From CAXQUZ01 sp942491145 (GTDB lineage: Bacteria > Myxococcota_A > UBA796 > UBA2385): DNA of 64,000 nt. The stretch lies in contig CALOBC010000046.1 in assembly GCA_942491145.1 (NCBI GenBank), positions 113,865 through 177,864 of the forward strand, in the 5' to 3' direction. Shown piece by piece: positions 39,869 to 49,392 of the stretch; position 1 is the first letter of the stretch; the number at the start of each line of letters is the position of its first letter. The notes beneath the pieces were generated by a model. That model saw only the letters and a program-made list of their open reading frames with translations. It ran no database searches and had not been told where the DNA came from. The position numbers and the translations under genes were made by a program.

Positions 39869-41258
39869 CCGCGCCGCACTGCAAGCCAGTCTGGCGTTTC
39901 CGGGCGCCGGGGGTCCCCTGGGCCTGTGGCGGGGTGAGCCGTTCCAAGATGGCCGTGTGACCGTCACTCCCGTGCGGTTTGACCTGGTGCCCGGTTGGCA
40001 GGTCTCGGGCGCGCTGTGGACCCCCGACCAGCCCGGTGATGTCGGCATTGTGGTCGCCCAGGGACACTTCGGCCAAGGCAAGAGCGGACCGGAAGCCCAA
40101 GAAATGGCGTGGCGACTGGCGCGCCGGGGCGTGCGGGTGCTGGCGGTGGACACCCCCGGAATGGAGGAGTGGGACCGACCCGGGCGCCATGTGCACTTCG
40201 ACGAAGGCGGGCACAACCGGGGCTACCTCGCGGCCGGCGGCACCAGCACGCTGGCGCTGCAAGTGACCCAGCTCCAGCGGGGGCTCGACGTGCTCCAGGC
40301 CGAAGGTGCCCAACACCTCGGGGCCACCGGGGCGAGCGGGGGCGCCGTCCAGTCCTTCTACCTGGCGCTTGCCGATGATCGGGTGGAGTCGGTCGTGCTC
40401 GCGAGCACACCCCCGCTCCCCAAAGAAGCCCGCGCCGGCGGTTGCCCCTGCGACCAGCTCCCCGCTTGGCCCGGTCCCGACCCCCATGTGGTCGCGGCGC
40501 TGCCGGTCCCTTCGCTGTGGCTCGCCGACGGGCTGGACGGCAAGGCGCCGGAGGGACTGCCCCGGCGTGCACGGTGGGTGCCGACCGCCGGGCCCCACAG
40601 CTACACCCCCGAGATGCAGGACCTCGCGCTTGCCCACTTTGCCGACACGCTGGGCATTGCGTCCCGCCCTCAGGGCCCCGACGGCGGACCCCTCACCGAC
40701 TTGCGCGCCGGCACCCCTCCCGCGGACGCGCCGTCCATCTTCGACCTGCCGCTGCAACCGACCACGATGTGGACCGCCACACCCCCCGGTGGGGACGGCC
40801 ACCACGAGCTGAGCTGCTCGGGATCCGGACCGACCGTCTTGCTGGCGGGCAACCACGCGGCCGATCGCGACGCCGTGCTGGCCCAGGGGCTCCGGGCTTG
40901 TGAGGTCCGCATTCCCGAGGACATGGGCGCGGTCCACGAAGCCATCGCCCTGCGCACCGCCGCGGTGGACCACACAGCCCAGGCACTCGGGGCCGCCGCA
41001 CGCCGCTGCCAAGCTCAGGGCATCTATGCGGTTCGTGCCTGGGGCGTCCCGTCATTGCCCACGGGTCTTCCGTACATTGTGCGGGAGCCGGTGCGCAGCC
41101 CGCAACAGCTCCAGACGGACTCCGACCCGCTGTGGATCCACGTTCCCGGGGCGTGGTGGGGTGCGCTGGAGCCGGTCTGGGCGGGCGCGGTCGCCACCGG
41201 CACCGACCCCACAGCGCTGGCCAAGGCCCTCAAAGAAGCGGTGTCAGGGCCTCAATAG
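39807..41258 (+). CDS. Alpha/beta-hydrolase lipoprotein
   Basis: A 483-residue protein with lipobox LLLGC. The first half is an alpha/beta-hydrolase: VLAVDTPGMEEW, the nucleophile elbow GATGASGGAVQSF, and a later Asp and GPHSYTPEM His. The second half (after ~residue 300) is a separate domain with ELSCSGSGPTVLLAGN and an Ala-rich helix, of unknown role. Related proteins hydrolyse esters or amides. The end overlaps the convergent SGNH gene by 15 bases. Confidence 0.75.
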   Translation: MRAAGLPILLLGCSSGPPPADRAALQASLAFPGAGGPLGLWRGEPFQDGRVTVTPVRFDLVPGWQVSGALWTPDQPGDVGIVVAQGHFGQGKSGPEAQEMAWRLARRGVRVLAVDTPGMEEWDRPGRHVHFDEGGHNRGYLAAGGTSTLALQVTQLQRGLDVLQAEGAQHLGATGASGGAVQSFYLALADDRVESVVLASTPPLPKEARAGGCPCDQLPAWPGPDPHVVAALPVPSLWLADGLDGKAPEGLPRRARWVPTAGPHSYTPEMQDLALAHFADTLGIASRPQGPDGGPLTDLRAGTPPADAPSIFDLPLQPTTMWTATPPGGDGHHELSCSGSGPTVLLAGNHAADRDAVLAQGLRACEVRIPEDMGAVHEAIALRTAAVDHTAQALGAAARRCQAQGIYAVRAWGVPSLPTGLPYIVREPVRSPQQLQTDSDPLWIHVPGAWWGALEPVWAGAVATGTDPTALAKALKEAVSGPQ

Positions 41259-42293
41259 CGGTCCCCACTCGGCCGCCATGGCGGCGCCCACAGTGGCATG
41301 GCCTTGGGTGGACAGGTGCCAGTCCTTTGCCCAGAACACCCCGTGCTGGGACATGTTCGCGGCTCTCAACACCGGCAGGGCGTGCAAAACGGGAACCCCG
41401 GCATCCCCCAACCGCGCCGCAAGCTGTTCGCCGAGCGCCCGGTGTTGGCCAACCATCGCCGGCGCCAGTCCCAAGGCCGCCCGCGCAAGCCCCGTGGGCG
41501 TCTCTGCGGCGGGGTCCACATCCAAGCGACTGGGCAACAACACGACCCCAAAGAAGCGGGGGGAGCACACATCCCGTGCCGCCAGCAACCGGTCCAAGGC
41601 GTGGGCCAGCGCCGTCTCGCCGAGGTCAGGGCGCAGCGCCAGGACGGCGTCTTGGTTGAGCAGCTGGCTGACCACCTCACCGCCCTGCTCCCACGCCCGG
41701 ACCATGCGCTCCCCATGGTCAGCAGGGCGCGGCAGCCTCAGCTCACCCCTGCGCTCCGCCGACGCCAAGCCATCCAAGAAATCGTTGCCCAGGTAAAAGA
41801 CAACCACACAAGCGTCGACGGAGAGGTCCTCGGTCTTCGCGCCAGGACCCACCCACTCCCCGAAGAACGCGGCGTACTCATCGGGCCCCCAGTATCCGGT
41901 GGCACCGTTCACCACGTCAATGCCCAGCCGGCGCTCCAACACGGCGGCTGCAGTCTCGGCGTTGTTCACCACCCCCGCCAAGTGGGAATCGCCCACCAAC
42001 AACGCTCGGGGCAAGGAAGACCGGGCCGCGACAGTGCCGTCTTCGCGGAACCCGTGGGCTTCAGTGGCCATCACAAAGCCCCCTTCCGGGTGCTCCGGAA
42101 AGTCCACAACGCGCCGCGCACCCGCCTTGTGGGTCAGGTAGAGCCTTGGGTGGGCCACGTACAGGTCCGGCTCCCGCTCCCACACGTCCGGAGTCTTCGG
42201 GGTGTCCACCGAACACCCCCATGCAATGCCCACACAAGCGCCGATGGCGCGCAGGCTCGACGGGCTGGTTATTCCGTGCATCTGTTGCGCCAT
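41244..42293 (-). CDS. SGNH-family hydrolase
   Basis: A 349-residue protein with a hydrophobic N-terminus. The block ALLVGDSHLAG holds the Ser nucleophile, GATGYWGPDEY and VVFYLGNDF give the Gly and Asn oxyanion residues, and DWHLSTQGHATVG gives the Asp/His pair. A second SGNH enzyme beside the one at 383; substrate unknown. ATG 42291-42293 is chosen; another in-frame ATG lies 12 bases downstream. It is divergent from the sulfotransferase with only 23 bases between starts. Confidence 0.8.
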   Translation of the reverse strand: MAQQMHGITSPSSLRAIGACVGIAWGCSVDTPKTPDVWEREPDLYVAHPRLYLTHKAGARRVVDFPEHPEGGFVMATEAHGFREDGTVAARSSLPRALLVGDSHLAGVVNNAETAAAVLERRLGIDVVNGATGYWGPDEYAAFFGEWVGPGAKTEDLSVDACVVVFYLGNDFLDGLASAERRGELRLPRPADHGERMVRAWEQGGEVVSQLLNQDAVLALRPDLGETALAHALDRLLAARDVCSPRFFGVVLLPSRLDVDPAAETPTGLARAALGLAPAMVGQHRALGEQLAARLGDAGVPVLHALPVLRAANMSQHGVFWAKDWHLSTQGHATVGAAMAAEWGPLLRP

Positions 42294-42316
42294 CCTCTCG
42301 ACCGCCGAGCGCCCGA

Positions 42317-43570
42317 ATGTCCGCCCCACTCACGGTACAGAAGTCCGAGTACCGCCGCACGCTCAAGGTCGCCGACACCTTGCTGGGCGGCCTCCACAGC
42401 CTCGGTGCTCCGTTCGGCCGCTTGGAGAGCCAGAGCCTGCTGGACGCCGCCCAACGCCAGGCTGGCTTGCAGGACTTCGGCGACCCGTTCTTCCGCGAGC
42501 CCATGGACATGCTGATGTCCACGATGGACAACAAGCCGCTGACCAACGTGGGCCGCTTGCTGACCCGCAGCACGATGGTGAAGGCGCTCAGCAACCGGCT
42601 TCAGATCGAAGAGTACATCCGGCGCCACCCCGAGGTCGAAGACATCAAGATCGAGAAGCCGCTGTTCATCCTCGGCTTCCCCCGAACGGGCACCACACTC
42701 CTCCAAAACCTGCTCGGCCAAGACATGGGCGAGCGGGCACTCCAGTTCTGGGAGCTCCAGAACCCCGTGCCGACCCACCCCGACCCCCACACCGACCGCC
42801 GCAAGCGCATCCGGACCGCCGCCCTCACGCTGAAGCTCGCGTACTTCGTCGCCCCGGAGATGCGCGCCATCCACGAGATCTCGGCCACCACCCTCGAAGA
42901 GTGCTGGCCCCTGTTCTCGAACAGTTTTTCGGTGATGAACTACGATCTGCAGAGCATGTTCGTCGAGTACGGAAGATGGCTGCTCGAGTACGACATGCGC
43001 GGCGCCTACCGCTACTACAAGCGCACCCTCCAAGTGATGGCCCACGCCCAGCCCACGCGCCACTTTGTGCTCAAGTGCCCCGAGCACCTGTGGTTCCTCG
43101 ATGCCCTGCTGGACGTCTTTCCCGACGCCAACATCGTGTGGACCCACCGCGACCCAGTCGCCAGCATCGCCTCGTACTGCAGCCTCATCTCGCTGGGCCA
43201 GCGCATGCTCTACGGCTCCCTCGACAAGAAGCGCCTGGGCGACCACATCACCGACCGCTTCCACACCGGTGTGCAGCGCGCCATGGCCGCTCGGGACCGC
43301 CGCGGCGGCGACCAGACCTTCTTCGACGTCGACTTCAAGTCGCTGGTCCGGGACCCGGCCCGGGTGGTGCGCAACATCAAGGCGTGGTCGGGACGGGACC
43401 ATGACGGCGCCAGCGAGGCGCGGGTGCAGCGGTGGCTGACGTCGGAACGGGGCGACAAGCGCGGCGCCCACAAGTATTCCGCCGATGTCTACGGCATTGA
43501 CGGTGCGGACGTTCACGCGCGCTACCAGCCCTACATCGACCGGTTTGCCATCCCGGTCCGGCGGGTCTGA
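42317..43570 (+). CDS. PAPS-dependent sulfotransferase family protein
   Basis: A 417-residue sulfotransferase. The PAPS 5'-phosphosulfate loop is LFILGFPRTGTTLLQNLL (about 116-133), and the 3'-phosphate element is VWTHRDPVASIASYCS. VLKCPEHLWFLDALL lies between. Sulfuryl acceptor unknown: lipid, sugar or peptide. A 7-pair hairpin (GAACGGC/GCCGTTC, 43602-43624) follows the stop but lacks a T-run. Confidence 0.9.
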   Translation: MSAPLTVQKSEYRRTLKVADTLLGGLHSLGAPFGRLESQSLLDAAQRQAGLQDFGDPFFREPMDMLMSTMDNKPLTNVGRLLTRSTMVKALSNRLQIEEYIRRHPEVEDIKIEKPLFILGFPRTGTTLLQNLLGQDMGERALQFWELQNPVPTHPDPHTDRRKRIRTAALTLKLAYFVAPEMRAIHEISATTLEECWPLFSNSFSVMNYDLQSMFVEYGRWLLEYDMRGAYRYYKRTLQVMAHAQPTRHFVLKCPEHLWFLDALLDVFPDANIVWTHRDPVASIASYCSLISLGQRMLYGSLDKKRLGDHITDRFHTGVQRAMAARDRRGGDQTFFDVDFKSLVRDPARVVRNIKAWSGRDHDGASEARVQRWLTSERGDKRGAHKYSADVYGIDGADVHARYQPYIDRFAIPVRRV

Positions 43571-43772
43571 GTCCATCCGCCGACTGTGCAACCCATCGCC
43601 AGAACGGCTTCTATCACGCCGTTCCCGCGGACACCCATCGCTTCACCCGCGCGCACTGACCGCCCACGGCGCGGTTCGCGGACATCGACGGCTCGACCCG
43701 TGGTACACAGGCGGTCCGGTGATCGGCACCTCGCGCTGTATGCGATGCCGTCCAACCCGCTCAGGAGGTCAC

Positions 43773-44834
43773 ATGTTCCCTCGCCTCGTCGCGGTCCTCA
43801 GCACGGCCGCACTCTCGATTGGTGTCGCCAACGCTGCGGACGATGATGACAAGAAGCCCAAGCGCTTCTCGCTGTCGTTCTCCACCGGCATTCGTCCCGA
43901 CATGGCCCAGCTCGGCAGCACCATCGCTCAGGACGGCAGCATCGACGTCGCCGACACGAGCTTCGGCAACCTCGCGTACAACACGAGCAAGGCGTTGATG
44001 AGCGACCGGGACAACATGACCCTGGCCGCCAACTCCAAGGCGACCGAGTCAATCTTCAACGTGTTGGAGTCCTACAAGGCCGGCGGCTCGCTGCTCGGTG
44101 CCGAGTTTGGGGCCGACGTTCGCTACGAGCTCGATGACGTCATCAATTGGCCGCTGTTCATCAAGACGGGCTTCTACCACACAAGCCGCATCTCGGGCGG
44201 CCAGCAGTCCCGCACCCTCGGCGACCTCGCCGCGAACAGCGAGACGGTCGGCACCGCGGTTGCTCTGCACAACGGCAACCCCGACAACGAGAACAACCAG
44301 ATCAACATCTCGGACTACGTCGGCGGCACGATGAAGACCGACTGGAACGCCCAGTGGTGGGAGATCCCGATCTCCCTCGGCATCAAGGTGCACGTCAAAC
44401 CCCACACCTTCGCGTACGGCTACGCGGGCATCAGCATCTTTAAGGGTGGCTTCGACGTCGGCATCGATCTCGACGAGACCTACGCCCGCATCATGACCAC
44501 CCACGTCGACGGCGTGAACATCATCACCGACCAGCAGGTCGACGCGGTGAAGGACACCATCGAGTTCCGCGCGACGGCCGTGGGCCTCAACTACGGCCTC
44601 GGCGCGCAGGTCGGCATCGGCCGGACTTGGTCGGTCTTCGTCGAGCTCAACTCGTCGGGCGCCGCAAAGACTGTGTACGCCCAGAACCTGAGCGACAACA
44701 GCCGGAAGCTGCTGACGACGGTGTCGAGCCAGTCCCTCGCTTCAGGCGACGAGTCGTGGTTCCAGACCCTCGCCTACCCGGTGGTCATGCAGGGTGCCTC
44801 GGGTCGCATCGGGGTTCGCGCGTACTTGTTCTAG
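43773..44834 (+). CDS. Predicted outer-membrane beta-barrel protein
   Basis: A 353-residue protein with a signal peptide ending NAADDDD. The mature part is a series of amphipathic strands alternating with short turns, and it ends with YLF, an aromatic C-terminal residue typical of BAM-assembled barrels. No family recognised. Start ATG 43773 follows AGGAGGTCAC. It is preceded by 202 bases with no clear promoter. Confidence 0.72.
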   Translation: MFPRLVAVLSTAALSIGVANAADDDDKKPKRFSLSFSTGIRPDMAQLGSTIAQDGSIDVADTSFGNLAYNTSKALMSDRDNMTLAANSKATESIFNVLESYKAGGSLLGAEFGADVRYELDDVINWPLFIKTGFYHTSRISGGQQSRTLGDLAANSETVGTAVALHNGNPDNENNQINISDYVGGTMKTDWNAQWWEIPISLGIKVHVKPHTFAYGYAGISIFKGGFDVGIDLDETYARIMTTHVDGVNIITDQQVDAVKDTIEFRATAVGLNYGLGAQVGIGRTWSVFVELNSSGAAKTVYAQNLSDNSRKLLTTVSSQSLASGDESWFQTLAYPVVMQGASGRIGVRAYLF

Positions 44835-44861
44835 GATCAAGACGACATCGGAGCCCCCGCC

Positions 44862-45080
44862 GTGAACGACGAAGACTGGATGAAGAAGCGTCGTCACCAC
44901 AAAGGCGGGGGCTGCACCGTTGTCGCCCTCGCCCTGTCTGGGGTTGTGCTCGGCTCAGTCCTGGACGGCTCGGTCCTGAACGTCGAAGCGCTGACAGACC
45001 GGGTCGCCGCCACTGCGGAGCTGGGTCAAGATCTCGGCGGGCAGGGGGAACCAGCGCAAGTGCTGGAAGTCCGCCGATAG
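44862..45080 (+). CDS. Possible small single-pass membrane protein
   Basis: 72 residues: a basic N-terminus (MKKRRHHKGGG), one hydrophobic helix (CTVVALALSGVVLGSVL) and a tail that overlaps the convergent aminotransferase gene by 126 bases. GTG start with CGGAG eight bases upstream, 28 bases after the barrel gene. The overlap makes it doubtful. Confidence 0.3.
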   Translation: MNDEDWMKKRRHHKGGGCTVVALALSGVVLGSVLDGSVLNVEALTDRVAATAELGQDLGGQGEPAQVLEVRR

Positions 45081-46748
45081 GGGCGGGTCGTTGGCTTCTT
45101 CATAGAGGTCGCCGCCGCCCGCCTCGGCGAAGATCCGCCGTGCGTCGTCCAAGTAGCCCTCCAGCGCCCACTCCGGCTCGGTGGCCATGCGGGTGCGGTA
45201 CTCCATGCGACCCCGGCGATAGCTCAGGTCCGTCAGCGACAGCGCGGGATCGGGCCGACCCCGGCGGTGGCGCCACATGCCGGTGCGGGGACAGAAGCGG
45301 TAGTCGGGCAACAGCCGCCAGCCATCGGTGACCACAAGCTTCACGGCTTCCACGATGTAGCTGAAGCTCTCTTCGCTGATGAAGTAGTTGAAGTTGACGC
45401 GCACCCAGCCCGGCTTGACGCCCTCGCAGCCGCGGACCACCTCTCGCTCAAACTCTTTGGAGCGGGTGATGTCGATGCCCAGCAGGCGGTGGCCGTAGGG
45501 GCCGGCACAGGAACAACCGCCCCGAGCCTGGATCCCAAACAAGTCGTTGAGCAGCGCCACCACGAAGTTGTGGTGCAGGTAGCCGTTGCCATGGCGCACC
45601 ATGAAGCTCACGATGCTCAGGCGCCAGAGCGCCGGGTTGCCCAGCACTTGGATGTCGCGCACGTCGTTCCAGGTCGCCATCGCTCGCGTGACGAAGTCGT
45701 GCTCACGGCGGCGAATCTCGTCAGCACCCACCGCTTCTTTGAGCTGGAAGACCAGCCCAGCCCGGATTGCACCGATGATGGACGGCGTGCCGCCTTCTTC
45801 GCGGTGCTGGATGTCGTCGAGATAGCGGTGCTCGGAGGCATTCACGTAGGACACCGTGCCGCCGCCGGGGACGGTGGGCACCGTGTTCTGGAACAGGGCC
45901 TTGCGGGCGATGAGCAGCCCCGGCGTGCCCGGTCCACCGATGAATTTGTGGGGGGACAAGAAGACGGCGTCTTTGTAGGCCAGCGCGTCATCCTCGTCCT
46001 GTTTGGACATGCTCATCTCGATCTGCACATACGGCCCAGCCGCCGCGAAGTCCCACAAGCTCAAGGCGCCGTACTTGTGCAGCAGCACGCTGATCTCGCG
46101 GGTCTTGGACCCGATGCCGGTCACGTTGGAGGCGGCCGAGAAGCTGCCGATGAGCATCGGCCGCCCCTGGAAGCGGATCAGCTCCCGCTCCAACAGCGCC
46201 AGATCGATCCGCCCATCGGCATCTTCGTCAATGGTGACCACGTCGGCGAGGCTCTCTCGCCACGGCAGCTCATTGCTGTGGTGCTCGTAGGGACCGATGA
46301 ACACCACCGGACGCTGGGACTTGGGCACATGCTGGGAGAGGCCGTGTTCCTGGTCCAAGTCGGCGGGAATGCGGATCTGCAGGGCCTCGATGAGCTTGTG
46401 GATGGCGCCCGTGGCGCCGGTGCCGGCAAAGATGACCACATGCTCTTCGGGATCGCCCTTCACGGCATCGAGGATGATGCGCCGGGCGTCTTCACGGAAG
46501 CGGGTGGTCTGGAGGCCCGTGCCCGAGGACTCGGTGTGGGTGTTCGCGTAGAGCGGCATCACCTGGTCGCGGATGAAGTCTTCGATGAAGCCGACGCAGC
46601 GCCCAGACGCGGTGTAGTCCGCGTAGGTGACCCGGCGGGCACCGTAGGGACCGTCCAGGGCCTGATCGGCGCCGATGATGCTGTCACGCACGGTCTCGAT
46701 GAGCTTGTTGCGGTCGACGTCGGTGGCGGGGGACCATTGGGGGGGCAT
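44955..46748 (-). CDS. Class V aminotransferase, cysteine-desulfurase-like
   Basis: A 597-residue PLP enzyme, longer than the usual 400. TYADYTASGR near the N-terminus, IFAGTGATGAIHKL, the PLP Asp in LSLWDFAAAGPY and the Schiff-base Lys in FLSPHKFIGGPGTPG place it near the cysteine desulfurases. A late ARGGCSCAGPYG sits at the position of their active-site Cys. A ~130-residue C-terminal extension is unrecognised. The true reaction is not assigned. Start ATG 46746-46748 behind CCGGAG. Confidence 0.85.
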   Translation of the reverse strand: MPPQWSPATDVDRNKLIETVRDSIIGADQALDGPYGARRVTYADYTASGRCVGFIEDFIRDQVMPLYANTHTESSGTGLQTTRFREDARRIILDAVKGDPEEHVVIFAGTGATGAIHKLIEALQIRIPADLDQEHGLSQHVPKSQRPVVFIGPYEHHSNELPWRESLADVVTIDEDADGRIDLALLERELIRFQGRPMLIGSFSAASNVTGIGSKTREISVLLHKYGALSLWDFAAAGPYVQIEMSMSKQDEDDALAYKDAVFLSPHKFIGGPGTPGLLIARKALFQNTVPTVPGGGTVSYVNASEHRYLDDIQHREEGGTPSIIGAIRAGLVFQLKEAVGADEIRRREHDFVTRAMATWNDVRDIQVLGNPALWRLSIVSFMVRHGNGYLHHNFVVALLNDLFGIQARGGCSCAGPYGHRLLGIDITRSKEFEREVVRGCEGVKPGWVRVNFNYFISEESFSYIVEAVKLVVTDGWRLLPDYRFCPRTGMWRHRRGRPDPALSLTDLSYRRGRMEYRTRMATEPEWALEGYLDDARRIFAEAGGGDLYEEANDPPLSADFQHLRWFPLPAEILTQLRSGGDPVCQRFDVQDRAVQD

Positions 46749-46870
46749 GGAAACTCCGGGGCAGTGCTCCAGTGTATGCCAACCGGCCCCTCGGCGGCAT
46801 GCCCCATGGTGGCGGACAGGCCACGACCGGGCGATGTTCCGGCGGCAACTTGCACGCTCCAGGAGGGCCC

Positions 46871-47815
46871 GTGAACGGCCGACACCCCGCAGTATGGATG
46901 ATCTGGTTTGGCCTCGGCGCGTGTGCGGGCGGCGCAAAGGACGGCGCAGACTCCGCCGACGGGGGGGATGGCGGCGGGTCGGGCGGGGACGGCGCGGTCG
47001 AAGATGACGGCGATGGGGACGGCTATGGGGCGGCCGATGACTGCGATGATGCCGACGCCGACGTGTTTCCCGGGGCGGTGGAGCGGTGCAATGGCATCGA
47101 CGATGACTGCGATGGCAGCCCCCACGCCGAAGAAGCCGACAGCGACGGGGATGGCCTCGCCGACTGCACCACCTGCGATGCCGGCGGGTTCTGGCAGCTC
47201 ACCGTGGAGCACGCTGACGACGACGCAGCGCTGTGGACGGCGCTCGAGTCCGCCGTGGCCACCGTCGACTGCGAGTATGGCCGCAGCCGCTCACAGATCT
47301 TCACCAGCTTCGACTTGGACGGCACGGCCGTCGAGTGTGTCTACACGGGCACCCGCGTGGAGATTCGGGGGGGCGCGCCGGACGAGAGCGAGATGAACGT
47401 GGAGCACACCTGGCCCCGGTCCGAAGGCGCCGAGGTGGAACCGGCCAACTGTGACGTGCACCACCTGTTTCCCACGGTCTCCAATGCCAACTCCGAGCGG
47501 GCCAGCCACCCGTTCGGCGACGTCACCGGGTCGACCTCCTGGTCCCAAGGGGGCTCTTCGCTGGGGTCTGGCAGCGGGGGCACCGTCTTTGAGCCCCGGG
47601 ACAGCCACAAGGGCAACGTGGCCCGGGTCATGCTGTATGTGAAGCTGCGCTACGGCCACACCCTCGCCGGCAGCGAGGCGAGCGCCTTCGGTGCCTGGAA
47701 CGCGCTGGACCCTGTCGACGAGACCGACCATCAGCGAAACGTCGACATTGAGCGCTACCAGGGCAACCAGAACCCCTTTGTGGCATGCCCGGATCTCGCC
47801 GCGAAGTACCTGTGA
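46871..47815 (+). CDS. Endonuclease I-family lipoprotein with MopE-like motif
   Basis: A 314-residue lipoprotein (GTG start, lipobox LGAC). An Asp/Gly linker is followed by one MopE-type Cys/Asp motif (DDCDDADADVFPGAVERCNGI, 20+ residues at ~57-80). The C-terminal domain is endonuclease I-like, with NVEHTWPRS, CDVHHLFPTVSNAN and RDSHKGNVARVMLYVKL, the His and metal residues of the periplasmic/secreted nuclease fold. It probably degrades extracellular DNA, for nutrition or biofilm processing; that is inference. Stop overlaps the next gene as GTGA. Confidence 0.88.
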   Translation: MNGRHPAVWMIWFGLGACAGGAKDGADSADGGDGGGSGGDGAVEDDGDGDGYGAADDCDDADADVFPGAVERCNGIDDDCDGSPHAEEADSDGDGLADCTTCDAGGFWQLTVEHADDDAALWTALESAVATVDCEYGRSRSQIFTSFDLDGTAVECVYTGTRVEIRGGAPDESEMNVEHTWPRSEGAEVEPANCDVHHLFPTVSNANSERASHPFGDVTGSTSWSQGGSSLGSGSGGTVFEPRDSHKGNVARVMLYVKLRYGHTLAGSEASAFGAWNALDPVDETDHQRNVDIERYQGNQNPFVACPDLAAKYL

Positions 47816-49014
47816 ACCGCACCACTGCGGGGTGGTGGGTCGGGGCACTGGGCCTCGCCGGAGGGTGCATCGCGCCCACGTACAAAGCCGATGAACAGGT
47901 CACTGCCGCCGAGCCTGATGGGAAGGTCGACAGCGGCACCGAAGACACCGGACCGGCCGAGGATGACACCGGCGCTCCCCCTGAGCGGCCGTGGCCCACC
48001 GTCTCGGACGACATCACCCCCCGGGGCACGATGGACTGTCCCGACCTGCTCACCCCGTGCAACCACCAGGTGTTGATGGCGGTTGGCGATGAAACCGTCG
48101 GCTGGCGTGTCTTGGAGATTCCGTTGGCCACTCGGGCGAGCGTCGCCCACGTGGTGCCCGTCGACTATGGCGAGTGGGACGGGGAGCCCTGGGGTGGTCT
48201 GTGGGTCACCTACGTCGACGTGTTGCCCGAGAACATCCCAGCCGAGGCCGATGTCGCCAATGTGTTGACGGTGGCGACCCTCGCGTTTCCGTGGAGCGCC
48301 GTGCAGACCGCCGACGACCTCGAGCGGGTGCTGTCAGGCGAGGGCCCCGAGCCCTGGGTGTACCGGCGCACCAACACATGGACCTTTGGCGAGACGATTG
48401 TGGACCCAGAGCGAGAGCTCATCCAGACCGATGATGGGCTGCGGCACTTGCTGTTGGTGATCGACCTGGACCTCGACAACCCGCCGCCGGACTGGGACAA
48501 TCACTTGCTGCTGTTGGACAGCGAGGATGGCGTCGAGTTCAGTCTCTTGGGCGAGGTGGACATCCCCAATCCGGGCACCGATCCCGACTGCTCCCCCATC
48601 GGCTTCACGGGCGCCTACCCGGGCGTGCTCCCGTCGACGTGGGCGCCGGAGGGTGAGGGCCTGTGGAACTGCAATGTGTCTGGCTACAACCAGTTCACCC
48701 CCCACGGGGGCACGCTGTTGCGCCAGCGGTCGTCTGGGGCCCCGGTGCTGGGGCTGACGGTGACGGCCACCGCACGCCGCGACGGTGCGCTCAAGGCCAT
48801 CGGGCACAAGACGCCCTCGGATGCGTCATTCCCGGGGCACTCGGACCTGACGGAGAGCACGTGGGATGGCAGCGCCTGGGGCACGCCGGCGCCGGTGCTG
48901 GCGACGGGTGAGGTGCCGGGCACGGAAGGCGGACTGCAAGCCCCGAACCGCATCGTGCTGCCGAGCGGGCCCGAGCTGCTTGTGTTTCACAGCATGATCG
49001 TGCTGCCGGGGTAG
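47812..49014 (+). CDS. Lipoprotein, unknown function, beta-rich
   Basis: A 400-residue lipoprotein starting at GTG (lipobox AGGC). After an acidic Thr/Asp linker the rest is beta-rich, with repeated aromatic and Asp-rich segments and many single blocks of the type YGEWDGEPWGGLWVTYVD. Could be a beta-propeller or jelly-roll; no family assigned. Coupled to the nuclease gene by a four-base overlap, so joint expression is likely. Confidence 0.75.
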   Translation: MNRTTAGWWVGALGLAGGCIAPTYKADEQVTAAEPDGKVDSGTEDTGPAEDDTGAPPERPWPTVSDDITPRGTMDCPDLLTPCNHQVLMAVGDETVGWRVLEIPLATRASVAHVVPVDYGEWDGEPWGGLWVTYVDVLPENIPAEADVANVLTVATLAFPWSAVQTADDLERVLSGEGPEPWVYRRTNTWTFGETIVDPERELIQTDDGLRHLLLVIDLDLDNPPPDWDNHLLLLDSEDGVEFSLLGEVDIPNPGTDPDCSPIGFTGAYPGVLPSTWAPEGEGLWNCNVSGYNQFTPHGGTLLRQRSSGAPVLGLTVTATARRDGALKAIGHKTPSDASFPGHSDLTESTWDGSAWGTPAPVLATGEVPGTEGGLQAPNRIVLPSGPELLVFHSMIVLPG

Positions 49015-49086
49015 ATCTCCACCTCCAAGGCCGGCCTTGCTGGCTCATTGTCCTCCGGTGCCCTCCCCCCCTCACGGAGCCTCCCG

Positions 49087-49392
49087 ATGCCCCGACCCCA
49101 GCTGCTCTCGCCCGCCCAGCGGACCGAGGCCCTCCCCGCACTGTCCCAGTGGTCGCTGGTCGAGGGCCGGGACGCCATCACCCGCACGCTCCAGTTTGGC
49201 GACTTCTCCGAGGCCTGGGGCTTCATGAGCCGGGTGGCCCTCAAGGCAGAGCAGCTCAACCACCACCCGGAGTGGCGCAACGTCTACCGCACGGTCGAGA
49301 TCACGCTGTCGACCCACGACTGTGGGGGGCTGAGCGTCTTGGACCTGCAGCTCGCCCGCTTCATCGACCGCGCTGCGGGGGGTGCCCCGTGA
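49087..49392 (+). CDS. Pterin-4a-carbinolamine dehydratase
   Basis: A 101-residue PCD/DCoH protein, dehydrating 4a-hydroxytetrahydrobiopterin. The conserved signature NHHPEWRNVYRTVEITLSTH (about 55-74) and the terminal DLQLARFID are intact; the paired His are in NHHPEW. No aromatic amino acid hydroxylase was found in the window. ATG 49087 behind ACGGAGCC. The next gene starts in the stop codon. Confidence 0.92.
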   Translation: MPRPQLLSPAQRTEALPALSQWSLVEGRDAITRTLQFGDFSEAWGFMSRVALKAEQLNHHPEWRNVYRTVEITLSTHDCGGLSVLDLQLARFIDRAAGGAP

